NCBI RefSeq assembly: GCF_003369915.1
Contig: NW_022881614.1
Span: 8,267,001-8,331,000 of the forward strand
DNA length: 64,000 bases
Direction of reading: 5' to 3'
Source of the DNA: Drosophila miranda
Lineage: Eukaryota; Arthropoda; Insecta; Diptera; Drosophilidae
The position numbers and the translations under genes were made by a program. The notes under the pieces were generated by a model. It ran no database searches. It was not told the DNA's origin and saw nothing but the letters and a program-made list of their open reading frames with translations. Shown in pieces: positions 10,294 to 22,067 of this stretch. Each line of letters opens with the position of its first letter. Position 1 is the first letter of the stretch.

Positions 10294-11712
10294 ATGGTCT
10301 CAATTGAAAATAGAGTATTAGTAAACAGTGACTTAGATGAAAATAGGGTATTAGTGAACAGTGACTTAGATGAAAATAGAGTATTAGTAAACAGTGACTT
10401 AGATGAAAATAGAGTATTAGTGAACAGTGACTTAGATGAAAATAGAGTATTAGTGAACAGTGACTTAGATGAAAATAGAGTATTAGTGAACAGTGACTTA
10501 GATAAAAATAGAGTATTAGTGAACATTGAGAGTGACCAAATTGAAAATGTAGTATTGACAAATAGAGATGGTGAGATGATGTTATCAGATATCAATAAGA
10601 ATGGATTATTAAAGGATGAAAATTATGAGAATAAGATTAGTGACCAATTGAATTGTAATAACATTGACCTTTTATTGAAAGATAACGAGCAAAAGCATAT
10701 GGCAAGTGAATCATTAGAGAGAACCGACATAGATATACCGTATATATATAGTATTGAAATAACAAAAGAAGAGGACAGCTATAATATCGACCCAAAGCGA
10801 ACTGATAAAGAACGTAGTAAATTCATGGAATTGATAAAACTTAACTATTCAGACTTAACTAACATTCCAGCAATTCAACATAACTACGAAATGAATCTCA
10901 AACTTAAATCAGAAGAACCTGTACGCACTGTTCCGAGAAGACTTTCATATCAGGAGAAAAAAGAAGTAGATACCCAAATAGATGAACTATTGAAAAAAGG
11001 CTTCATAAGAGAAAGTAAATCGCCTTACAGCTCTGCAATAGTATTAGTTAAGAAAAAATCAGGGGAAAAAAGAATGTGTGTAGATTACAAACAGCTTAAT
11101 AAGATTTGCATTCGTGATGGATATCCATTGCCACTAATAGACGACTGCTTAGAGAGATTAGAAGGGAACACAATTTTTACACTTTTAGATTTGAAACACA
11201 GTTATCACCAAGTAAAAGTAGCAGAGAGTTCGGTGCAGTATACAGCATTTGTCATATCTAGCGGACAATATGAATACACAAGAATGCCTTTTGGACTTCT
11301 GAATGCACCAGCAGTATTTATGAGATTTATTAATTTCATTTTACAACCATTAATTCGCGAGGGTAATGTAGTAGTTTATATGGACGATATCGCTATAGGT
11401 TCCAAGTCGTTGAACGAACATCTTATAACAGTAGGTAGAGTTTTAAGAATTCTCGCAGAATATCGACTAGAAATTAAGGTTAGTAAATGTCAATTTGGTT
11501 ATGAAAGTATTGAGTTCTTGGGATATACCCTTTCTGGTAGGGGAATAAGCCCAAACTGTGAACACACAGCAACCATTAAGCATCTGCCATTGCCAAAAGA
11601 TCGCCATGAAATGCAAAAGGTTTTGGGATTATTCTCTTATTTTAGGCGTTTCATCCCTGCTTACTCAAAAATAGCAAAACCATTACAAGAACTTACAAAA
11701 CCTGGAACTTAG
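10294..11712 (+). pseudogene. Gypsy-like reverse transcriptase
   Basis: Begins with seven near-identical 11-residue repeats, then a low-complexity acidic linker. The RT domain proper starts near 10850, with VLVKKKSGEKRMCVDYKQLN near 11045 and the catalytic box VVYMDDIAIGS near 11370-11403. The connection region ends at a TAG (11710-11712), after which homologous frame continues, indicating a nonsense change. The YMDD-type box is intact. Confidence 0.8.
10306..10530 (+). repeat. 33-bp coding tandem repeat, six full units plus one decayed
   Basis: Units begin at 10306, 10339, 10372, 10405, 10438, 10471 and 10504. Each encodes a form of ENRVLVNSDLD. Length is a multiple of three, so the frame is kept. 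It sits between protease and reverse transcriptase. Confidence 0.9.
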
Positions 11713-11739
11713 TTTGAGCTTCAAGACAAATGCATACAA

Positions 11740-12189
11740 ATTTTTGAATATCTTCGAGAAAAACTGATTTCGTCACCAGTATTAGCTCTGTATAATCCAA
11801 ATCGAGAAACAGAATTGCATTGTGATGCAAGTAGTGAAGGCTTTGGTGGAATTTTGTTGCAGAAACAAGATGACAATAAGTTTCACTCAACAGCATATTT
11901 TTCACAGAGAACGACAAAACTAGAGGCAAGATACGTAAGTTTCAAACTGGAAACGTTAGCTGTGATCTATTCATTGAGGAAATTTCGAATTTATTTAGAA
12001 GGGATTCCGTTTAGAATTATAACAGATTGTAACTCAGTAGTTTTATGTTTAGGAAAGGGACGTCTTCATTCAAATACCGCCAGATGGGCCATAGAGCTAG
12101 CAAATTATAATTACACTTTAAAACATCGTAGTGGAAAATATATGTCCCATGTGGACACCTTAAGTAGATATCCTTCAGCGCTTAATTAA
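11740..12189 (+). pseudogene. Gypsy-like RNase H
   Basis: The frame includes LHCDASSEGFGGILLQKQ (from 11815), then KLEARYVSFKLETLAVIYSL and FRIITDCNSV. It matches the RNase H of Ty3/gypsy elements and ends at TAA 12187-12189. Confidence 0.75.
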
Positions 12190-12210
12190 GATTTTGAATA
12201 TGAACCAATA

Positions 12211-13317
12211 GTGACAATTCATGAAAGTGATAACAAAGACCGAATAGTTTCCGTGATTGAGTGCGACGACATTAATCTTCAGCTTCAGATAACACAAAAC
12301 AGGGACAACCATATAGGAAAATTAAAAGAACAATTGGAGCATGGACCTGTTAAGAAATTTTCATTGAGCGACGGAATTGTTTATAAAATAGGTGAGAACG
12401 ACGTTGAGCTGTTTTATGTCCCAGCTGAAATGGAAACGCAAATAATCAGAAGAGTTCACGAAAACTTATGTCACTTAGGATCCGAAAAATGTATGAAAGA
12501 AATCTTAAGACATTATTGGTTCCCGAATATGAGATCTAAAATCGATTTGTTTATAGGAAATTGTTTAAATTGTATCATGTTTTCAGTCCCCACACATGCG
12601 AATAATCGAACACTTCACAATATTCCTAAATGACCAATCCCATTCGAAATCTTACACGTAGACCATTTTGGACCACTTCCCGCTGTTATATCAAAGAAGA
12701 AGCATGTATTAGTTGTCATTGACGCCTTTACGAAATTTGTAAAATTGTTTTCTGTAAATACGACAAGCACTAAAGAAGTCAACACATGTTTTTCAAAGTA
12801 TTTTCAATTTTATAGTCGTCCACGTAGAATTATCAGCGATAGAGGAACGTGTTTTACATCATTAGAATTTAGTAAATTTTTGCTAGAAAATAATATAGAA
12901 CACGTGAAAGTGGCAACTGCTTCACCCCAAGCGAATGGTCAGGTAGAACGGGTTAACAGAACTATGAAAGCTATGCTCGCCAAAATAACTGAGCCAATAA
13001 ATCACGAAGATTGGAGCAAACTTTTAATAAAGGCTGAATATGCAATTAATAACTCAGTTCATTCGACCACGAAAGAATTGCCTTCAGTGTTGTTATTCGG
13101 AGTCCAACAGAGGGGTTGTAATATTGACGCGTTAACAGAATACTTAGATGATAAACAAGACCGAACTCAAAGCAATTTAGAATCAGTACGTAAGAAATCT
13201 TTGGATAAAATCGAGCATTGTCAGCAGAAGAGTGAAGAGTATTTTGAAAGGAATCACAAAAATCATATTGAGTTCTTGGAAGGCGATTTCGTTGTAATGA
13301 GAAACATTGACACCACA
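12211..13317 (+). pseudogene. Gypsy-like integrase, truncated
   Basis: Has the HHCC zinc-binding motif (HENLCHLGSEK near 12460 and NCLNCIMF near 12565). A stop near 12633 interrupts the frame before the core (VDHFGP near 12660). The core continues with ISDRGTCF near 12833 and SPQANGQVERVNR near 12925. At 13318 the sequence changes to antisense BubR1. Confidence 0.8.
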
Positions 13318-16128
13318 TTTGCCACTGGCCATCGCAAAGGAACTCTTGGCATCCGGCGCCACTCGTATGGACTTGCCGAAGAAATCTGGCGTGGTCTGAT
13401 CGCAGATGCGCTTGGAGCCGGCATTTCCCTGCAACGGATAGCCGATTGTCTTAAACTTTGGCGGCGTTTGCACAAACAGCGCACACAAGTCGTCCTCGTC
13501 GTCCAGCGTGGGCAATTGCGGGGCCAGGCTCGAGGCAGCAACCGCCGATCGCTGATGGAGCGAAACTTCCGCTATGACAGTCGGAAGCCTGGGCAGAGTC
13601 TCAGTTTTATCCTCCTGGAAGCGGGCAAGCGGCTTCGGTATGGTCTCGGTTTTGTCCTCCTGGAAGCGCAGGGACTTCATCATCGGCACGCTGGGAGCAT
13701 TGGGTTCCCAGAGTTCGCGACGCGAAAAGTTCCCACCAGACTGACGATCGGGCTCCTCGCCGACTGTGGACAGCTCAGAGGCACCCAAACGCTGCAGGCG
13801 CGCTCCTGCTGGAGTGCACTCTTCACTCGCACTCCGGCTGGAGAGCGCCACGGCCGTGTGAGATCCCGGAGAGCTGGATGTGGATGTAATGGTGGACTTG
13901 GTCGTCGTGGCCGCCGAGCTGTGGGTGCCGTGTTCCGAGGTCTCCAATATCGTCGAGAGTTGCTTGCGCAGATTCGGCGAGCGGGTCTCCCCTGGGGACT
14001 CGACTGCCGCAGCTGCCGGAGAAACAGCTTCCTCAGGATCCGGAGGCAGCTCCTTGAGGATGGTGCCAAACTGTCGCGCCGGTGCCTGCTTTTGGGAGCC
14101 CTTGGGCGTGCTCACCGCCTGGTTCTTGATGAACATGTTGAACATTTGGGTAGAGCAGGTCTCGTCCGCATCGAAAAAGGCACTTTTGGGAGGTTTTAAG
14201 TTCGAAGGCAGGATCGGATCTTCTGAATCTTGGTATATCTCGATCTTGCGCAGCGGTGGGGCAGGCATCGCAAAGTTATCTTTATCTTCCTTGGGGACGG
14301 GAGTTGGATCCGAATCTTCAAAGATTTCCACTATCGGCACTATTTTCGGCTGCGGTACAACTAGAGGAGGAGAAGGCACTGAAGCTATAGCTGCAGCTGT
14401 CTCCTGTTCGACGGCATCATCCTCCTGGACCATGGACACACGTGGCGGCATCATGGATTTCCTGGACGAATCCTGCTGGGCCGGAGGGAAGAAGCTCTTG
14501 CGACGCGGCATCTTATTGCCGGGCAGGCATACAGTCTCCTCCATGTCAAAGCTGCCGTGCACCGTAACATTCCGCTTCTCCAGCCACTTGGCCGCCAGGA
14601 GCTCCTCCGCCTGGTACTCCTGCTGCTCTTCGTCGTTGTAGAGCTTGTCAAACACGACCTGCAGACCCGGAACAGGGGGCGGCTTGTAGTACTTGTCCAA
14701 CTCGTCCAGCGGCTGCGGCTTGGAGACACTAGAAAAATTTGGATAGCGACGCACACCCTTCAAGGTGTTGCCCGTGCCCCACCACTCATCGTTGCGCAGC
14801 ACGAATGCGTGCTGGGGATCTCGACGCTTCAGGAAGCAATAGGCGCGGTACTCCTCTGGGGAGAACTCCAGGTTGGGGCGCGGGTACAGCATGCACTTCT
14901 GGTAGCACGGCAGGCCGTTTGTGTTGGGCTCATCCTCAATGGTTACTGGCGTTATCCAGGCCTCCTGCGGCTTATTTTTCGCCACAAAGTTGGGCGGAAA
15001 CTCGTAGTTGGTGATGGGCGGCAGCTTTTGTTCATCCACGTGTATGTCGAAGGCCAGGTCTGGAGCGGCATTGCAGCCGAAGATCTTGCCAGGCTTGTGA
15101 GGCTTGGCGTGGGCCTTGTTCCAAGCCACCGGCTCCTTAAGATTATCCTGACCACGGGCCGCGTCGATGATCGAACGTAAGCTGGACTTCACTTCCGGCT
15201 CGACTGGTGGCGGGACATTGAAATCGGTGTTCTCATCGTTGAAGACCTCCACATTGCGAAGGGCATTGCGCATGAGGCTTGTGCTGGGAGCATCCGCCTG
15301 TGGGAGAACAATTGCAGTCAGACATTCCTGTAGAAGGCACCTCCACTCACCTGCACCACGCCCGGCATCTGGCTCTTGACCGCTGCACCAGTGCGTACAC
15401 TGCCCACTGTGATGGTGTTGCTGCTTCTCTTCCGTTGACCATGCAGCGATTGCAGCGCCAGACGACGCTTATTCAGCTCTTGGGTCACAGCATTGGCCTC
15501 ATCACCATCGGAATAGAGCATGCGCTGAGCAACCGCGTAGTTGAAATGCTGATGGGCCTCCTTCAACTCTTCCAGCGGGTCGGCCCGGCAGGAGAGGCCC
15601 AGGCGGAAGATCTCGTCGGCCTTGCGCATGTTGCCGCTCAGGTCGTAGCTGTATGCCCAGGCAATGTACAAGTCCGCCAGCATTGTGCCGATTCCGCTGT
15701 TGTACAGCTGCTGGTAGCACTCGATCTGATCCTCCTGCTTCTCCATCTGAAGCCCAACAAAGAATTACTCCATGAACTGGCAAAAACTTGGCCAAACTTA
15801 CGAATTTGATGAAGAGCTTGATGAGCCGCCTGTCCTGTCTGTAGCGCTCGTCCTGCTCGAATTTGGCCAGGCATTGGTAGAGGGCCGTCTGCAGGCCAGA
15901 ACCGGTGCCGCCCGCCGGATAGCTCTGCTCAATCCAGCAGATGTACGTATACCACGGCTCCAGCGGATCACTGCCAGTGTATGTGTCCACGTCCTTCTCC
16001 ATTTGCTTGCGCTGCGCCAGCAGCTCCTGGCTTTGTGTGGGGTCCTGGGCGAGGGACGCCTGCAGCAAGCTCACATTGCGACCGCTGGCCAAAGGCTGGA
16101 TGTTTTCCTTTGCGGTGTCAAAGTCCAT
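13318..16128 (-). pseudogene. BubR1: BubR1 copy A, truncated before the kinase domain
   Basis: Spindle-checkpoint protein of the mitotic checkpoint complex. Three exons read leftward: 16128-15802, 15746-15351 and 15297 down to 13318, with GT/AG borders and phase-0 joins. The start at 16128 is followed at once by a KEN box (residues 7-9). A Mad3/BUB1 TPR domain spans exons 1-2. Exon 3 holds a GLEBS-like Bub3-binding segment (NLEFSPEEYRAY) and short acidic EIFED/EIYQD motifs. The gene is fused at 13318 to gypsy integrase, so the C-terminal third, including the kinase domain, is absent. The exon 2/3 acceptor is a good CAG, unlike copy B. A product of about 900 residues with a short foreign tail is conceivable but probably non-functional. 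Confidence 0.88.
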
Positions 16129-16129
16129 C

Positions 16130-16834
16130 TTAGTTTTTCATTCGAAAACAAAACTAATAAAACAAGAAAAAAATGGAACGACCGACACAACTGTAAATGA
16201 AATATACGCGCCGAAATAAATGCTAGGGATGGCAAAAAACATGAACTATCTATCGATATTTTCGGTGAAAACCCGGTATTCCGTTCGAAATAAAAAAATT
16301 CAAGAAAAACGAATGCATAAAGAGAAAATAAAACAATGGAACAGACAGACAGACACAACTGTAAATGAAATATATGCGCCGAAATAAATGGTAGGGCTGG
16401 TAAAAACATGAACTGTCGATAGTAGATTCGATATTGTACAAAAATACTGTTCCCGGTATTCCTTTTGAAACAAAAAATAAAAGAAAAACGAATGCATTTA
16501 GAGCAAATAAATGACACTCAATTTATGAGGACCTATTTTTACGTCAATGAAGCAATAAAGCTCCTCCATTCCCCTATCGACTAAACGGAGCGATAATCTA
16601 AAATACCTCTCCGCATAACGGTGAAATTCATTTGAAAGTAAAGCGGCAGAGATTTGGAACCAGATTTAGAAGATTCAGGAAGAGTTCCGATTGAGTCAAG
16701 TTTTTGACGGCCTAAACGATGAGCCTTAAAACCGTTTGGCGATATATCAGCTTATTTTATTTGTCAAATATTAATGTAATATTTAAAATCTAATACTCCG
16801 AACCCCTGTTGACTGCGTTTGGTATCATGTATTC
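16130..16834. other. BubR1 upstream / mle 3' intergenic region, copy A
   Basis: Holds the BubR1 promoter region and the mle 3' flank. A block of about 160 bp is directly repeated: about 16163-16315 and 16323-16490 share the start region ACACAACTGTAAATGAAATA, a CCGAAATAAATG segment, a CGGTATTCC segment and an AAAAACGAATGCAT end. The duplicated genes B and A share this arrangement (33240-33600 in B). Confidence 0.65.
16251..16258. promoter_or_regulatory. DRE site TATCGATA upstream of BubR1 copy A
   Basis: A perfect palindromic DRE 123 bp upstream of the BubR1 start codon. DREF/DRE controls many Drosophila replication and cell-cycle genes, which suits BubR1. The second repeat unit carries a degenerate version (TGTCGATAG near 16418). 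Confidence 0.6.
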
Positions 16835-19800
16835 TTAGAAGCCGCTGCCGAAGCTGCCCCAGGTGCTGCAATCGCTGCCGCCGGCTTCGGATCCGCCGCC
16901 AAAGGTACTGCCACCAAATGTGCTTCCCCTTCACTGAAATAGTCTCCGCCTCCATTACCATCGTTACTGCCATCAAAGCTGCCTCCTCCTCTATCTCCTC
17001 CCCAACTTCCCCAGCCTCCTCTGCCACGATAGCCTCCGCCGCCTCTATAGCCTCCACGGCCACGATAGCCTGCTCCACCTCTAAAGCCTCCTCTTGGGCC
17101 ATTTCCAAAGCCTCCACCGTCTCCACCAAAGCCGCCACCTCTACGGGGCCCGAATTCTCGCTTGACATAGCCGCCTCCGAAATTATTGGAAAAGTTGCCG
17201 CCGCGTCCACCGCCGCGTCCACCGCCTGGCCCTCCCCCGCCACCCCCTCCTCCTGGAGCAACTGCTTCGAAGCGTCCTCTCTTTGCCGGTCCACCACCTC
17301 CAACGCCAAAGGCGGCTTGACGCGACTGATGCGGCAAGATCCCCTCCTCACGTCGCAGCCCAAAGTCTCCAGACGTCTGCACACAAATATCCCTGACCAC
17401 GTCGACCAGCTTGGCGTAGGGCTCCTCCAGCTGGAGCACAGTGTCCGGCTTGTCGCAGGCAATCGTGATGAGATCCTCCAAAGCGGGCTTCAGGGCCCCA
17501 ATCATGGCAGCATGCTCCGGTTCCATCTCAAAGCTAAGCCAGTTGTCCACGCGTATCAAGTTATTGGCGGCAAGATCGATTTTGCGCGAGCCAAAGAGCA
17601 TCACCTGGAGGGGCGCGACCATCGACAGCTGCTTGCAGGAGACGGCGCGAGTGCGGATCTTCTCGCCGAAGACGAAGAACGGGTAGAGGAAGGGCCAGCG
17701 CCGTGTCGAGTATCGGATCTTCCACATTGGCATTCACCTGGTGCGGGATCATGCACTCCTCCGGAAAGCCGGCCTGCTGGAGCAGGTCGAGTAGCTGCTG
17801 CTTGGCATCGAACATCACGTTCATGGTGGACAGCTGCAGAACCTTCCATTCGCAGAAGCGGCTCTCCTGCTCGCCCTTGTGCTTCTTGTGCCCTTCTGCC
17901 ACATCTGGGAGGCCACATGATCGGAGCACTTGCGCCCGCTCAGGGCCTTCTGGTTGTTGGCCAGACGACGCTGCCCAATGTCCAGGGCAAACACCTCCGA
18001 GAAGGTGCTCGAGTAGGAGGCCATGCTGGCGACCAGATCGGCGCATCCAAATACCGCGCCCAACACCATCATCTTGCCGAGGCGCGGCTCGACCGGAAGG
18101 CGCGCCAGGAGGCGGCCCAGCGGCGTCAGCGCATCGTTGGCATCCAGACAACGCATCTCGCGCAGCAGCACCTCCGCCTCAATCACGGCGTCCACTGGCG
18201 GCGGCTCCAGGGCCTTGGACAGAAAGTGATGGATGGCCCCAAGGCGCAGCAGCTTGATCGTCAGAGCCATCTCATGGAGTGGCGTGCGGAACATCTCCGG
18301 CGTGAGGTTCTCCTCGAGGACTTCGAAACGGGCCCAAGAGCACAGAGTGAAGCAGAAGCCGGGGCGCACTCTTCCCGCCCGTCCCTTGCGCTGCTCCAGA
18401 TTGGTTTTCCTGGCCCACACCGTGGCGTAGCTGGTGAGGTTGTTGTGCGAGGTAAATAGCTTCATGCGCGCCTTGCAGATGTCGATCACGAACACGATGT
18501 CGTCGATGGTGATCGATGTCTCCGCAATGTTGGTGGACAGAATGATCTTGGTGACGCCTTCGGGCACCGGCTCGAACACCTTGCGATGGTCGTCGCATGG
18601 GATCTGCGAGGGGCATGGCAGGATGCGGTACTTCGGGGAACTAAAGTGGTTCGAGGTCTGCAGGAACTTCATCAGGGCGAATATAAGGTTCCATCCGGGC
18701 AGGAAGACGAGAATGGCGCCAGGTATGTTCTTGGACTTGATGTGCAACAGAAGCGATTCGATCAGCTCGAAGCTGACGTCCGACTCGGAGAGCATGCCCA
18801 TGGAGGTGCGCGTCTGCTGCGAGTACTTGTCCTCGCAGATTTTGTTGCAGTTCGTCTCCCCATCCTCCTTGTGCTCGCTGAGCAGCAGTCGCTCCTCGTC
18901 GTCGGCCTCCTTGCGCTTGCGACGCGACTCCAATGAGAGTACAAAGCCCGTCATCTGGAGCACGTCTTCCAGGAAGAACTGCTGCACGGGGAAGGCACTG
19001 CCCGGAACCTCCAACACGGGAAAATTCCCAAAGTACTTTGAGAACAGCGTGGTGTCAATAGTGGCCGACATAAGGATGACTGGTGCGGTAAAAAAAAACC
19101 ATTTGAATAAAGGATTTACACACAGCATCTGGGTACGCACCATGCAATTCGGGATAGGTGGCCACCATGTCCCGCAATATGACCAACAGGAAATCACTAT
19201 TCACGTCTCGCTCGTGTATCTCATCCACAATGATGTGCGAGACGCCGCGCAAGCCCGCCTCCAGCTTGCGCAGAAGCACGCACACGGTGCAGAAGAGGAT
19301 GGCGCCGTAGGGTCGGGGAAAAGCGGACTCAAAGCGTACCGAATAGCCGACAGCGTCGCCGAGCTCCTCGCAGCGCTCGCGGGCGACCCGCTCAGCCACC
19401 GAAATCGCCGAGATGCGACGCGGCTGGGTTACGTAGATATTGGCGTAGCCGCCTTGCCCGGATGAGATGTAGTCGTCGAGGATGTATTGGGCTATCTGGG
19501 TGGTCTTGCCGCAGCCGGTGTTGCCCCGTCTGATCACCACGGGGTTGTCGTTGATGGCGCTCAGTATCTCCGAGCGCATGGCCGCGATGGGCAGCTTGTC
19601 GCGAAAGTCGAGAAACTGCTGGTACTCGCTATCGTTGTGGCGTCGATCCAGGATGCTCCGCTCGAAGTCAAGGGAGAGGTCGTCGATGGAGGCGGTGGCC
19701 AACTCGCCCTCGTCAATATTGCAGGCATGCCATGTGTTCCAGTTGGGCATGGGCGGTGCCCACGGAATCACAGCGCATTCCTGACGCTTCTCGCCCTCAT

Positions 19801-21062
19801 GCTGCGAGTCCAGAATGTTGCTTTGGACCTGTACAGACGCAGAGTCAGATTTTCCTCACATCATTTCAGGGACTACTTACAATCAGGGGAATGGGTGCAC
19901 CATCTGGCTCCACTTTGATATTGCGTGGATTAACCACGGGCAGTCCAGCATCTTGATCCATTGTCTATGTCGTTCACCAGCTCTGGCGCCAGCCTGACTG
20001 GGTAAGGCTTCAGCTCCTCCTCCTTCTTCTTCTTGAGCGTTCCGCTGAAGGCCTCGATGACCTTCAGATGGAAGAGCTGGCGCACCAGGGACAAGGCGCA
20101 CGACTTGCTGGCCGACTTCTTGTTGGAGCCCGTCTCCCTGGCCGTCACCTTGCGCTTCAGGGCCGTCACGAAAATCGACAGCTCGGCCATAAAGCTCCTA
20201 AAGTGAGGCAAGCAAAGGTGTTAGGAGGAACCCTATTCTTTTATAGACATGGCCAGGCGACTGGTCACTTACCGGCAGGGTTGATCACAATAAAACCAGC
20301 TGTGCGCTACCTCAGAGCTTCAGAGCGATGTGGTACTCAATGAAGGCCGAAACCCATGCCCAAGATTGCGTTGCGATTTGCGTTCCATCTACGCCTTGCA
20401 CGCGGGTCCGTGGCACTTACAGACCTCATGCAAGGCTGCCCAGAACGCAGTTGATTAGTGTAACGTACCACGTCGCTCTGCCGGCTCGGCTCCTCACGAA
20501 TTGCGCACAGTGTTTCAGGACTACTGGCTGCGTTCCAGTCTAGGAAAAGAAATAAATTCCAAGTCCAGAACGCAACTTTAAAAAAAAATACAAAAAAACA
20601 AAAAAAAAAACGCACAACGGCAAACAGAAAATACTTGCAGTGGTGCTGTGCACATACCTAGCATGGTCTGGACCCACTGGTGTGTACTTGTAGTCGTCGC
20701 GAATATTATTTGCCTGCTTGTACATGTTCAGGCGATCCTTGGCGTTCTCGATGGTCCAGTTGCCATGGATGGCGGCATTCACGACGATGGACTCTGCCTC
20801 GTTCATGTCTTTCTGTTCCTGCACATGGTCAATGATGTTGAAGCGATAGAGAGCGCCGCCACCGCCGCCGCCAGTGTGACTCAGCGGTCGGTAAGCTTCA
20901 CCCAGGTCCTGTGGCCCCGATTCGTTGGCGAAAACGCGATGCCCGCTTCCGCCAGCACCATCGGCATGCGACGGAGTTCGTCCCGGGGCCGGAGGACCCC
21001 CATCCCCTGGCACATCAGTGGCATTTAGTTTGCCAGTGCGCACCAGATAATTGACGAAATCA
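16835..21062 (-). pseudogene. mle: maleless (mle) copy A, RNA helicase pseudogene
   Basis: MLE is the DExH RNA helicase of the dosage-compensation complex. Visible parts: the last residues of dsRBD1 ([13 protein letters not shown], near 21060), linker, dsRBD2 (exon 20197-19881), exon 19828-19141 with motif [10 protein letters not shown] and motif II DEIH, and exon 19079 onward with SAT and QRKGRAGRV, the HA2/OB region and an RGG-rich tail. Exon 1 and most of dsRBD1 are deleted. Frame breaks: near 19970 and 19942, at 17891 (G-run one base short), near 17695 (about 40 codons missing relative to D. melanogaster MLE) and near 16926 (one C lost, garbling the tail). Those at 19970, 17891 and 17695 are shared with copy B. 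The helicase core between 19828 and about 17900 is open. Confidence 0.88.
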
Positions 21063-21099
21063 CGCTTCACTTACCCGTTTGGCGCACTTCCGGTGAGAC

Positions 21100-21165
21100 G
21101 GTATATTTCGGTACATTTTTGATGTGTATTTGTTCGATAGGTCCGCGGTCACATTGCTGCAAAAT
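21100..21165 (+). promoter_or_regulatory. Motif 6 / Motif 1 core promoter facing right, copy A
   Basis: ACGGTATATTTCGG (about 21097-21110) fits Ohler Motif 6 and CGGTCACATTG (about 21148-21158) fits Motif 1 with one mismatch. Order and orientation predict transcription to the right, into the inverted repeat, not into mle. The matching leftward motifs that serve mle in copy B are deleted here. Confidence 0.5.
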
Positions 21166-21329
21166 CTCTATTTTTACAACAATGCGATGAAAAAGAGGCC
21201 AATAATTAAGTTAAAAAGTGAACGCGAATGCTAAAAAATCTAAAAAAATAGTGCGTGAATGTGTTCCAATAGTTAATCTGTGTTTTATACTTGTTTCCAA
21301 TGCGTCAGCGACGTCACAATGCGTTGTGT

Positions 21330-22067
21330 TGAGTGCTAGCAAAGACTATACAATACCAAGATGTTGCATGAGGAACAAATGCTTTTTCTATTTTCGTTTG
21401 ACGCTTCATGGTACGGGCGTGCGGGCCTAGTACTTTAATTCTCTTTTACGCTACCTTCGCCTCCGAAATGCTACTCGGCTTCGTCAATGCCTCGGTCAGC
21501 GTCGAGTCGGTGTGAAAGCATGTCAGTGCTGCGTGCCGAAACCGTAGGTCGCTGATGTCTTTGGCACGGCACAGTGGGGACTCAGCCGAAATAGTCAAAC
21601 AATTGTATGAGTGCTTTAGATAAATTCAATGTACGCATCTAATAGTGAATTTTCCAATCGAATTTTCAAGATAGTTTTAGTTTAGGAGATATAAGCACTC
21701 AAAGTTTAACATTTTTTCAGTGTACAAATATTTATTGAACTCATATTCACTAACTAATTTAGCAAGCTGAGACGGCCAAAGGTCCCACTGTGCCGCTCCA
21801 AAGACATCGGAGATCCGCGACCACCTCTTCGACGGTGCTGAGGCTCGAGAGTCCAGAATTATTTCGTTGCTGGTGAAGGCATTGTTGAACAGACGAAACC
21901 GATAGGCAGCGGGTTCGCGGTAGAGACGAAGTACATGCGAAAAGGGAATTGAAACCCCGCGCGCTCCCTCGTGCCTTTTGGGTCCTAATGTTAGGACCCG
22001 CCATAGAACAGCTTTTTGGTCGCTCATGCAACATCTTGGTATTGTATAGTCTTTGGTGCTAGCCAGC
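21330..22067. repeat. Diverged inverted repeat between mle and Src42A, copy A
   Basis: The left arm (about 21330-21600) and right arm (about 21770-22067) are reverse complements with substitutions and gaps. The outermost about 40 bases are almost identical (AGACTATACAATACCAAGAT in both) and another stretch around the ATGTCTTTGG block near 21557 and 21803 is also close. The loop is about 170 bp. Both arms can read KDYTIPRCCM outward, so they may descend from one exon copied in inverse. It lies downstream of a rightward core promoter. It could be a hairpin RNA locus, a remnant gene pair or a fold-back transposon. Confidence 0.6.

Larger units (their letters stand above)
8817..13317 (+). mobile_element. 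Gypsy-like LTR retrotransposon, 3'-truncated
   Basis: Contains gag, protease, reverse transcriptase, RNase H and integrase in Ty3/gypsy order on the plus strand. The integrase sequence stops at 13317 and continues as BubR1 exon sequence read on the opposite strand, so the integrase C-terminus and 3' LTR are missing. Codon use is much more A/T-rich than in the host genes nearby. The element is frame-broken in gag, between protease and RT, at RNase H and in integrase. Confidence 0.85.

Noticed and set aside
10306..10530. Regularly spaced 33-bp repeats resembling a CRISPR array
   Set aside because: Repeats are contiguous with no variable spacers, keep a coding frame, and lie in a eukaryotic retrotransposon.
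13880..14641. Plus-strand open frame of 253 codons over BubR1 copy A (also 30968-31720 in B)
   Set aside because: Antisense shadow of BubR1 exon 3; composition mirrors the serine/proline-rich BubR1 strand.
16819..18459. Long plus-strand open frame of 546 codons over mle copy A
   Set aside because: It is exactly antisense to the conserved mle coding region and has no recognisable protein similarity. Stop-free antisense frames are common opposite GC-rich fly genes.
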